A DNA stretch of 64,000 nucleotides from a virus. The position numbers and the translations under genes are program-made. Every line of letters begins with the position of its first letter. The first letter of the stretch is position 1. The notes beneath the pieces were generated by a model. The model ran no database searches, was not told the DNA's origin, and was given only the letters and a program-made list of their open reading frames with translations. Shown here in pieces: positions 19,301 through 26,700 of this stretch. Location of the stretch: the IMG/VR virus record IMGVR_UViG_3300035698_018280, positions 62,001 to 126,000 of that record; one strand, 5' to 3'.

Positions 19301-20109
19301 TTTGCCAAATCCCAGATAACATAATGGTCGTCAGTCTTCTCAGAAGAAAATAGTAAGAATCCCAAAGAAGTATCATCATCAACAGATATAGGAGATTGTC
19401 CTGGAAGAACCCCTATATCAAAATTGTACCAATCATCGATCGTAATATGATCTTTAGTATTTTTTAGATCATATATAGAAAGCTCTGTAGTCGGTAATAG
19501 ATTACTATCTAGTTCAAAAACCTTACTATGAATAGTCACATATGGAGGAGTACCGAAGCCAGGATTATTTACATCCCAACCTACAATATCAAAATCACCT
19601 CGACTTAATGCAATCGCATCTATATAAACTCCATCTCCAACATCATTACTGGCTGATATGCCAAGAACATGTTCTGCATTATCTGGTATAACAAAAGGAG
19701 AAAAAAGATCAGCATCTATCCACGCCCAAATATTGGCAGGTAAGGAAAACGAACCAGTTTCAATAATCTGGTTATCATCGAGATATATTTTTACATTTAT
19801 ATTGCTGGACGAGATATTTCTAACTCTTACCCAAATATTGATCTTGTCTGATTTTTCAGCCTTCACGGGAAATTCAATAATAGGCTGAGCTTCGCCAATC
19901 AAACTATCGGATCTCATGCACCCGGTTCCAGAGAAATCAACAACCTGATTATCGAAAACTACAGGATTAGTTCCGTGCGAAACGCTTGCGGCGTTAGCAG
20001 CATTGATCATAAGAACTTCAGAATCGTCTTCAGGCACGACAAAGAAATCTGCAGGCGATGAGCCAACAGGTCTTAAATAAGTTGATACTTTTGTTGGAAA
20101 ACCTGCCAT
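10315..20109 (-). CDS. Giant modular adhesin, 3264 aa (VWA, LamG, kelch, Ig-like)
   Basis: A very large virion or tail adhesin. Modules by rough residue: a jelly-roll sandwich (60-160); the first half of a von Willebrand A domain with MIDAS DQSGS (D375, S377, S379); an FN3-like unit (425-510); a LamG-like lectin fold (540-760); FN3-like units (770-1030); many beta-sandwiches including an invasin-like one (1040-1800); a kelch propeller (1850-2185); Asp/Gly-rich linkers (2373-2400, 2417-2430); the second VWA half with GASPYFDGL (S2507) and TDNEEN (D2537) up to about 2610; a discoidin-like unit (2620-2710); and three Ig-like repeats with IRWYVNG-type strands (2910-3264). I see no signal peptide, transmembrane or autotransporter domain, which fits a phage tail protein. 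Receptor binding is inferred from the modules. Confidence 0.85.
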   Translation of the reverse strand: MAGFPTKVSTYLRPVGSSPADFFVVPEDDSEVLMINAANAASVSHGTNPVVFDNQVVDFSGTGCMRSDSLIGEAQPIIEFPVKAEKSDKINIWVRVRNISSSNINVKIYLDDNQIIETGSFSLPANIWAWIDADLFSPFVIPDNAEHVLGISASNDVGDGVYIDAIALSRGDFDIVGWDVNNPGFGTPPYVTIHSKVFELDSNLLPTTELSIYDLKNTKDHITIDDWYNFDIGVLPGQSPISVDDDTSLGFLLFSSEKTDDHYVIWDLAKADLDPYEPTTFLTPTVTFDPDTGLWTLVSNDSLAIQAWSFRDSFDVADCKINTPPSEAQTLIVNDFDDPLGDPVLLNTSVVPNDDNGEEKVELNLPDRVVSLLVDQSGSMSWNDSENTRLELSRRMINRVDSTYPGDVKWNVYSFEGTPIRVNFFAVVEDDSIDTSDTDAVASSFFSDQESGYAGIRIVRKAGGFPTNAIDGDIVQEGFFDRTFDDNLAEDTELFYKVFTFDENGTFSQGVEVQATPRIRDIPTGIGQFTANIMTGSGPLVEDNALGLWHFDEGIGGIAYDFTQNQRHITWAGDDSDPIWLNPVDVPSGRSGARMSGETFDTVRDSFSVDDNENNLVNNQMTFSGWFYIQESAGGSTLFSRFDTVTNDVSYWISVTSSQSILLATKFPSIKLVVASETIPYDEWIHIAVTVDFDTDTVLFYLNGEVLTSSVPTGDLNPFEDGTSNKVFQVGSIDNGSLSQSLFGKVSDVAVYNEVKSAEFISAAAVLPEDFREKVDDNGDRLLLLNYSVPDNFDFEGGGVRILEKQAAGGVDYSFTGEVDDNGDLIREFNGYGLEPFHENDGTIVFDDTVSSGAFVFSLQQDYVHGRVYHYKIFSRNTVGNYSNWADSPVLSVTIPAFSTEDQTNATDRANAIDPPSPALLQITNVTQQVGNRKNYIKWNLSATDDRHTQTEIYYSEDSLPVFDDNGIVSSDAERIFSGTDSQTEFVHRNISNNTVAFYAIVSTDRYGYKSIPFYFQGIPLETADETGIPLLEVRKLRYELVNENALSLQWEQPIRFQKNIEAWFDQRIALFAQITDEFGAPLADDSRLRFEAIASTSSSQLAEDVFGETIDRSSFRPTPEETFILSSTPQGNGILKGIVRMAPDFNIISAISTLSLSIKIIFSVPDKEDPGKDAFRFTSLPISITMKNPFKMELINFGRDRITHLCKQEVPLFDVDFIASGGTGFNPNHEKDFDGTYIRKTTPFVARIKVQYRDEPVRIGGRAFVAVHEASDPICDDPDADPPVPFDPGFSDRKSREVLPPSTTLDLSLGLEDDGEGNLTEISFADIPLLAPNRPQGVMLFAQATFNGFVGRKSLYIAFENILRVELTVSAPDPDCIDIVEEFAHCYLIDPDSPDSRNPRKTRIPDNEICKWNLQKGLGGRDRPFYSLDNVPIASGVFSFIRNNTARKIFFGPACGVTWTVVDLGPERGGPALVPEMYALKASITYDGLNAFEERPLTLYPQAVPGSFGSRFHMSFRRLINEMWADGYDFENLKIARDPNTASIPFSTEFRSCASAFSGTLFILNFGQLIEIETGDAFEILYGEDLSIELDPYLDEFVFLDANKETAFVSLPLSEENDTTDVYLRINRFIGPPQKNDNTDSPGSLSNICSAIELPGGLKEEPFDRSIIGRTTVILDGETRFLNGGGGYENGIPPTVLRLKEPLKIRIVDVRRDNEPIEDLLVDGQSRHTFILEVSFSGKPVPNGTPVFLTIAGENPSKVVVTESVVFTFQQEDEFLGGGVKSYASFTILPLNPVESFSAQVQAKTQYDKRGDVERNMTTCLTIVYDSEQQDQDTDDDDTDEKGIVNNVFDAKMSIYDASTDAWEDKAAMNFPRGALSLSYTITPYGYATYAIGGVNGTSISGRNEQYLIDTDEWTEFAPIPNPRMHHVAVEDAGKIYVFGGLSSENGDLHVSNKLEIYDVFTDTWTVGSSMPEISGTEYGTALSSAVKYGDSIYIVGGLTEIDSQGGIRFFNDRILIYDIMTDSWTYSDSFVDQDYELYHRISPFVFIDDFAVSTPSIVILGGAILIGSGENQELEFPTDTVSFDPLHPNSITVHDNSFGDIPHPRYKGGTAAIETGAYEGVYFLGGANKKSPTLRRFELIGESGTVPRLSLQNLTENPVGRQSFGIASDGDQFIYVAGGITSGRPPGFLQILAKAEPANARLDGRQSVAIDIELKDDAGEIPPKDIRILVRGFLLFPGNEDNTDEGSEESSSGSDQGQQSASDTISRQAFVYPVVFSSNDFEISSGFGTTTMLPRADDILRKIDDIKNKLGISETVTGEGQGGQDDILLIKEGTTRRPYKIRIQITVVDDFFYGQTVVDIEDNEDPDIVEDPDDDTGDDGDDDDGDTGDDGDSGDDGGGVDIVEFEGCREYSASKDLPGDDDDPGDDDSSSNPDQPIDDGLDDSSLIFNINPSQTSQLQSPSIQYFSDIEWIPQIVRHLSGNVGTASEALNVIARLDNAIPFGASPYFDGLTEITEDLLNDNADGRAKTIYSHTDNEENLSFATQAEAIEDIQAIDGFGQTPVVINNFSIVFPVTLSALVSRTDTDSLEEIARTTGGQSQTVLDAAFLDEILNNTLGRVAGSIGYGVYERTIDLGVNAVVHSISLDYDLFDNTDGNWQVSASDDGFNFGEFSDKFNPDAEVEFFRLNGRYFRFRATILSGLSASVEEVYEDVATPGIPALTDININYSVPKDSFVYIDCDTPEFSAQQIAVAIRANTPPNSFIEVGAATSDSYNWDDYQSGSQPAADRYGKIYLPIRTQQTDDALNEPLENIDGFVFSAKYGRWNPTSRVVVKKTDKTIIEETDYKSYPRNGLIVFKTKQVDSFIIDVENAGKLRIGLKITNKFATDPIAIEGVGYFFNSNVFLPPPLAERPPEALDLKIFPTIPTIYNKISASYRFFDLNLDIEDLDKTDIRWYVNGVEIEFLRGLREWNDITNFADPLWTFGFSFQPEDVPSSTTAEQFARERNESLLNVGDIIYFTVKPSDGKVLGTLVRSSSVTVEAAPPFITTLLVNGRTSSGVVQTEVTTATIAFADFDFFDDGGEDVSTIIWYINGVEFKRGNLNGNTNGFNNNELIPGELQTSTSVVALIIGNDIQVEVRPATGNTIGDPVTSPVVTVQNAPPVVTNVIVEPENPTSNSNLTVVWSFFDQDIDTGNTEQSDESSIRWFRKSSGADLFEEVASVANQSLVSNLLTASGDLWYAEVIPFDGVSVGITVRSNTATVQ

Positions 20110-20110
20110 A

Positions 20111-23100
20111 TTAAATAGTCTTACCAGTTACAAGTCTACGAATTGTACTGTCTCCTCTAATTTTGAATTCATCATAACTGAATAACCAAATATCATCATT
20201 TACAAATAAAACTTGGTGAATAGTGTCGAACTCCGTTACATCTACAATCAAAAATCCGCTATCATCCCATACTAGATATCGGCCATCTGCAAGAGTTGCT
20301 ACAGCGGTTGTGAAATTCGATGTAACGTCATTGATAATAGCGCTTCGAGAATCATCCGCATCGCCTAAGAAATTTACAAGTGACGTATTGACGCTTTCGG
20401 CATAAAAATTACCGCCATCAACATACAGTCCTGCATCAGTCGCTATAAGAATTTCAGATCGATGTTTTGTAAGTTCATTAACGTTCTTACTTGATATACT
20501 TCCAATTAAAGTCCAAGTAAATCCTTCTGTAGAAAGCCAAACTTCGTTATTTGCAACCGCAAAAGCAGCATCAGGGACGATCAATGTGCTAACTGGACCA
20601 GATGTTTCAGCAACCCTTTGCCACTCGTCCTGAGTCTGGCGACGAGTATAAATGCCGTCTGAGCCTCCAATAACCAAGTTCGAGCTAAACATCACAGCAA
20701 CTCTTGATAAAATATCTGGCAATCCAAGACCTGAATCTTTTGTAACTTCTCCTGTAAGCATATCATAAACGTAAAGATTTCTTTCATCAAGAACATAGAG
20801 CTTATTAGAGAACGTATCTAGATAAAAGTCTTTGATAAAAAGTTCTCGTCGAGAATCTATTACAATCTTTGAGACTACCAATGTATCTGTGTCAATCGAG
20901 AGTACGCCTCCCTGCCCTCCGACCCAGACCTGCCCCAAATCCCCTAGATGTATAACGGCGCTCGGATACGGCAACGACAGCCCTCTGTTGCCATAATCTT
21001 GATCGAGATCAAAATCTACTGTTGAATTAAAATTATCATACCATTCCTGATTACACGCAACAAGGAATCTACCCTGATAAATCGGAGCGCACGCTTCCTG
21101 AAGGCCAGGATTAGTCTTAGCAAGATCTATCCCAAAGTTTACGATATTAGAATGATAAACCTGTGACATATGAGAAGGCATACCAGAGTTTATCCATTCA
21201 AATGAATCTTCAACAACCCAATGCGGAAAACCAGTATTCTTGAAAGCTACGTTAATAACATCTATCTCGACCCTTGTATACTTACTCAAAGGGGCAGCGA
21301 ATGAAAAAATACCATCAATAGAATTTGCAATTGCGACAACATCATAACTGCTATAATCCTCTGGAAATTTATCTCCTACCGCCCCGCCAAATCCTCCTAC
21401 AAATCTTTGTAAACCAAAGCCATCAATGGTATCTATAAGATTAGTACCTGAATTGGCTATATCAGCTTCATTTGGGCCGGTGCCAGTTGAAGGGTTGTTA
21501 ATAGATCGACCTCTCGATGCATCGTTTTCATCCTCAAACCCCACACCTCCATCATTATTTCCATCCCCGTCGCTGCCTGATCCACCGCCGCCTCCGCCTC
21601 CCTCAGCAGGAGGATCGCCAAGGTTCGGTTCAAGAAGAACAGAGTCATACCATCCGGGGGTTCCCCATACGACTATACCAAGAGAAGCAATGGTTCTAAT
21701 ATCATCTGATGTCAAAGACATATCAGCAGTTAAAATAACCCCAATTTCTGTCGTGGTGCTATCAAATTTCCATTGCAACAAACCCTGTAAATCATCTAAA
21801 TCGTCATAAGGTAGTATCCATGGAATATCGTTGATTTCAACATCTGGCAATCCATCGCTATCTAGGGGAATTCCTCCTCCTGCAATTTTTCTGCCCAACA
21901 TCCACTGGGTAAATGCTGTCCTAGTAATATGATTTCTTACTGCGATCGGTGAGGTCTGATGAAAAACAAGCATGTCGATACCTACGTCATCAAACCATGG
22001 TCCCCAGTTTCTACGAAAATATTCAGCATGAATAGGCGCTCTTATATCATATGGAACGCCTCCGTCTAAAACATCATGAATATTGATTCTGTCTAAATCT
22101 TCATTTATATAATAACCAGCATAAATTGATACAGATACTTCTGTATGACTGTCTATCCAGCCTCCCAGCTTAGTTTTGATTTCATTTCTTCTATCTTCAG
22201 ACATAGTAAACCAATGGTTAGGACTGAATATGCCTCCAACGTTACTGCCTGCAGGCAACCATAGCATAAACCTTCTAAAGCCCTGTTCATAATCAGTATT
22301 CAAACGAGATATTAGATTATTAACGCCTTCAGCAACTTTCCACCAAGATATAAGTTCGCCAGAGACTTCTCCTGTTTGAGACAGGAACTCGTCTGACCAC
22401 AAACGATAAACTCGACCAGATCGACGGTCAATATCAGAAATTATAGAAGTCTCACCTTCGCCAAACAATAGAATAGGATCTGCTATAGGATCAATAAATT
22501 CATCCTGTCGAACAGGAATTGGCTTTCTTACATCAGGATCAAATTCTATACCTGTAATAGAACTAAACGCATTTATATCAATAAGCTCTCTCAGAGTTGG
22601 TTCAATGATATCATCTAACTGATCATTGATCTGTCTATCTCTGCCTTCGTTCTCTAGCGAATCAAAAATAACATATCCAAAAGCTCCTATGCTAGCAGGA
22701 TTTCTAAGAACATGGTTCCAGTTGACATTGTTCAAAGGACGACGGTGATATGGCGCTGCACCTTCTGTCTTATAAACATGCCATATCTGTGGCATGAACT
22801 CTTTGTTATGTTTTTTTCCTAGTCTTAGATTCTCTTTGCTATTACTCGTTATCCATTCGCTATTGTCAAAAATACTATTCTCAAATCGCTCAGGCGAAGG
22901 GAATAAACTATTTCCAATTGTATATCTTTGAGAATAAAATGATGGAAGAAGTACGCCAACCTCATCCCATAACCAGTTGATAGAGTTATTGATTGACTGT
23001 CCCGTATTAAGAGATTGATCCGCATTATCAATATCGATAAGCTCCGAACGACCATATCCTAAAACACCAGGGCCTCCATTGTTGAGATTAGAATCTGCAT

Positions 23101-23710
23101 AGATTGCACCTGGCAGATCAAAGAATCCCCATACCGCATTCGGCCTAGCTTCTTTGCAAGCATTGAGAGTCTTTAGAAAGAAATCTTTAGCAAGAGAGTT
23201 CCACTCTTCTCTCATAAAGTTTTCAAGAACATTCTCGCCTTCATCATATAGAGACTGTATAGCTACGGGGTTATCAAAGTACCACCAGTTATAAAAGTTT
23301 TCTTTGTAATCGAAGTCTGCAGGATTCATCAGATTAGACTGTGAAGCCTGTAAATTAAAACCTTCGTCAAAAAAGAATCCTGAACCGCTGTCGTAATTGC
23401 TCCAATCAAAACTCGGATGAAAACGACTGTAATCAATAATAGCAAGACCGTCATAATCAGCCGTTATTTTACGCTGAGCGTCATCTACGACCTTGGCAAT
23501 ATGAGATTCTAAGAGATCTGGATTATCAAGGAATTCATGAAGACCAGCATATGGATAGCGACCAAGCTCAGAAGGCCGATAGATAGCTGCGTCAGTCATA
23601 ATATCACGAGGATATGTGATAATATCCTGCGGATCTATAAACGAAAATCTACCAAACTGGCCTCTTTCGTAGGCAGTATGAAAGCGAAATCTTTCAAACC
23701 TAGTTGTCAT
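20111..23710 (-). CDS. GH56 hyaluronidase-like tail protein with C-terminal propeller
   Basis: A 1199-aa protein. Residues about 40-355 resemble GH56 hyaluronidases: RYPYAGLHEF (51-60), GLAIIDYSRFHP (88-99), RPNAVWGFFDLP (about 188-199), INWLWDEVGVLLPSFYS (about 241-257), FMPQIWHVY (about 302) and SIGAFGYVIFDSLE (about 337-350). The Asp of the catalytic Asp-x-Glu is kept (D93), but the Glu proton donor position is S95, so classic activity is doubtful. A second alternating alpha/beta region (about 455-690) looks like another TIM-barrel. A Gly/Asp linker (698-722) leads to a C-terminal beta-propeller (about 950-1199). The ATG at 23710 overlaps the previous stop as TAATG, after GGAGGAGG. It may bind or cut a host capsule glycan. 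Confidence 0.82.
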   Translation of the reverse strand: MTTRFERFRFHTAYERGQFGRFSFIDPQDIITYPRDIMTDAAIYRPSELGRYPYAGLHEFLDNPDLLESHIAKVVDDAQRKITADYDGLAIIDYSRFHPSFDWSNYDSGSGFFFDEGFNLQASQSNLMNPADFDYKENFYNWWYFDNPVAIQSLYDEGENVLENFMREEWNSLAKDFFLKTLNACKEARPNAVWGFFDLPGAIYADSNLNNGGPGVLGYGRSELIDIDNADQSLNTGQSINNSINWLWDEVGVLLPSFYSQRYTIGNSLFPSPERFENSIFDNSEWITSNSKENLRLGKKHNKEFMPQIWHVYKTEGAAPYHRRPLNNVNWNHVLRNPASIGAFGYVIFDSLENEGRDRQINDQLDDIIEPTLRELIDINAFSSITGIEFDPDVRKPIPVRQDEFIDPIADPILLFGEGETSIISDIDRRSGRVYRLWSDEFLSQTGEVSGELISWWKVAEGVNNLISRLNTDYEQGFRRFMLWLPAGSNVGGIFSPNHWFTMSEDRRNEIKTKLGGWIDSHTEVSVSIYAGYYINEDLDRINIHDVLDGGVPYDIRAPIHAEYFRRNWGPWFDDVGIDMLVFHQTSPIAVRNHITRTAFTQWMLGRKIAGGGIPLDSDGLPDVEINDIPWILPYDDLDDLQGLLQWKFDSTTTEIGVILTADMSLTSDDIRTIASLGIVVWGTPGWYDSVLLEPNLGDPPAEGGGGGGGSGSDGDGNNDGGVGFEDENDASRGRSINNPSTGTGPNEADIANSGTNLIDTIDGFGLQRFVGGFGGAVGDKFPEDYSSYDVVAIANSIDGIFSFAAPLSKYTRVEIDVINVAFKNTGFPHWVVEDSFEWINSGMPSHMSQVYHSNIVNFGIDLAKTNPGLQEACAPIYQGRFLVACNQEWYDNFNSTVDFDLDQDYGNRGLSLPYPSAVIHLGDLGQVWVGGQGGVLSIDTDTLVVSKIVIDSRRELFIKDFYLDTFSNKLYVLDERNLYVYDMLTGEVTKDSGLGLPDILSRVAVMFSSNLVIGGSDGIYTRRQTQDEWQRVAETSGPVSTLIVPDAAFAVANNEVWLSTEGFTWTLIGSISSKNVNELTKHRSEILIATDAGLYVDGGNFYAESVNTSLVNFLGDADDSRSAIINDVTSNFTTAVATLADGRYLVWDDSGFLIVDVTEFDTIHQVLFVNDDIWLFSYDEFKIRGDSTIRRLVTGKTI

Positions 23711-26700
23711 TAGCCTCCTCCAGAATCATCATTGTCTTCGTCAACCTGATCTCCGATATCCCCAAATGTATCATCCTCTCCTAGTTCAGTGCCAAATCCT
23801 CCGATGCCAGCTTCGCCAGTGTAAAGCTCATTATAGATACCAAGCGAAACGACTCCTTGGCTTTCAAAATCCTTGGTATCAGCTAAAAGAACAACATTGA
23901 ATTCAGGAAGAATAAAAGGTACAGTTTTTTGTATAGCGCCAGGAATATCTTCTGTAATAATATTTTCATTACTATCGACAAATATTGGATTACCATTACC
24001 GTCAAGTTCTGGCACGACTCTAGCATCAATGTATATCTGAGAGGTAAATCTCTCTGTCTTATATATTAACTGTCGAACATTTTCCTTGTTAAATGCTGTC
24101 AACTGAGGATTATCTTCATCATCGCTCAAAGCCAAAATAGCAACTTGTTGAATACCTAAATTATCAAATGCAATCTGAGCGCCTACTGCATGAGCATTCC
24201 TATCATGGAATGTAGGCCAAATTATTGTCGAAACAGCAATTGCTGGTTTTTCAGCTATGCTTCCTCTGTTGATTCGAAAACCATCAATATAAGCGAATAC
24301 CTTAGCCGCATAATCAGCACCAGTCCATCCCCCAAATTTGGCCTTATAATTCTGATACTGATTAGCTACAGTAACTATCGCTTCAACATCTATTTTGATA
24401 TCAAATGTAACAAATTTTCTCAAACGATTAGTATCAGTTGTATATCTAAAACCAATTCTTTGTTCTATACCATTGATATAGACAGTAGGAATTACCCCGA
24501 GAATAATTTCACTTTGAAGAGACATTTTTCCAGGTGACTCCGAAATAAATAGTCTCTCCTCTGTTCCTACAAACAACTTGTCATCAATAAGATTCATCGA
24601 TGAGGGAGGAGAGAGGTAGGCTCCTCTATTCATTTGCGCAAAAGTAAAACCGAACTCAACAGCAGCATCATTCTCAATATCTGCTTCTATATTTGAAACA
24701 AAAACTCCAAGATCAGTTGTTATGTAAATACGATCCCGCCATACGAATAGTTTACGAGCAATTTCAACATCATCAAGTATAGTGATACGTTGAAACTCGT
24801 CTTCGCCCAATTTTCGTCGCCATACCATGAAGCGAGTTAGCGCATATATAGTATCGCCGTCCTTGAAGAAAGCGAAGATATTTCGTTGTTCCGGGAATTC
24901 ATCGCTGAAGTCCCATCTAACACCAGCATTCGGAGTTTCAAATATACCAAGCTCATTACTGACTATAACACGATCTCTCAGATCATCGTAGAACATAGCA
25001 AACGACTCAGTTGATCTTGGGCCGAAGATGGGAGTCTGCTCCCAAAAGAAAGAGCCTCGGCCAACATCTTTAACCAACTTGAATACGCCGATATCGGCAG
25101 AACAAAAAACCTGTCCGTTATTGTCTTCAACAATATCTCTGGCAACCTTAGCATTCTCCATGCCTCGAATTTCGTTCCATATACTAAAACCGCCTGCGGT
25201 TCCGCCGCCGGAGCCAAGAACTCCTCGGTTCGTCAGTGCAAAATAGAAATCATAAGTAGGCGAGTAAAACAGCTTAATGACTGGTGTAATCGGTGTAAAT
25301 CTTTTATCCCATGTCAGCCCAAAATCTTCGCTTGTATAGATACCATTACTTGTTGACGCCACAAGAATGTCGCCTTCTGATCCTTCTGCCAAAAGAACAT
25401 CATACCATGTAAGAGCTTGTCCAACTCTCTCAATTTCAGAATCTACAGGAGCAAATCTAAACCCATCATCAACCGCAAAGAAATCTTCTTGGATTGGTAA
25501 GAGGCGTTCCTTTATCCGTCCTTCATGATTGATTTCAGGAAGCTGAAACTCTTGAATAAGCCCATTAGAAACTTGTTGAGCGCTAGCCCCTTCAATTCTT
25601 TCGCGAGGTAAAGTATTCTGAACCTCAGTTAGATTGTCGAAAATAACAGATACCGTTGGAGGATCTTCAAACGGGAAAGATTCATCATCATCCGCAAAAA
25701 GACCGCCTCTCGTCAAACGAGTTTCAAACGTTATTCTGCCAATATCCTGATCAATGGTAAAGAAAATATCAAGATTTTCAGGACGTTCTCCATTTAAAAA
25801 TACAGTAAACGTTGTTGAATCTGTAAGATCTGTTACAGTAAAGTAATTCTGAAAATCATTTGTTGTCCAGTTAGTTATAACAAGAGTATCTGCAAGGTTA
25901 ATACGACGATCATCAATTTCAGTAAGATATTGATGCTTATGCGCCGCAATCCTAACTTGAGCTTCTTCCCGTATAGGATCTTCAAGGTCTTTGATGTTTC
26001 TAACATCTTCTAGATCAAATGTCATAACTCCGCTGTCTGTTACAACTTGTCCTATAAACAAAGCGCCAATAACAACCGCACTAGATTCAGTTACAAAAAG
26101 ATCAGCTTCATTACGGAATTTTCTAACAATATAATAATATACGCCGTCTGAATCAAGAACATCTTCATCAGTATAAGAAGTAACAGATGGAGCGACAGTA
26201 GCAATTCTCTCAAACGAGAATTTATTATCAAAAGATCGGAAAATTTCATAACCATCAAATTGACCAGCGGTAACATCCCATACCAAATCAACATCAACAG
26301 AATTTGAACCGCTAATAGTAGCAAGTAACCCTGATGGCTCAGGAAGGTCTCCTGTTCTCGATGGAGTCAATAGTACAAGGTTATAATCAAAGAACCCATC
26401 TTCAACCGGATTAAGAGATTCTCTCCCATAAATATCAATAGTCGTTACAAAATAAACATAGTTGATATCATTTTCAACTTCAAAATCATCAAACTCAAAT
26501 ACATCAGAACCGACAGTCTCGACAGCAACAAAATTGCTTGTAGAATAAAGTACCTGCTCTTCTGATCTATAAATTTTATAACCTGAAACAAATTCAAGAT
26601 TTGGTTTGTTCCACGCAATAGTTGCTTGCTTATCTCCCGCAACCCCAAACTGTTGGCTTGGAACAGGCGGCCTTGGAATATCGCTAAGATCAGGAATACT

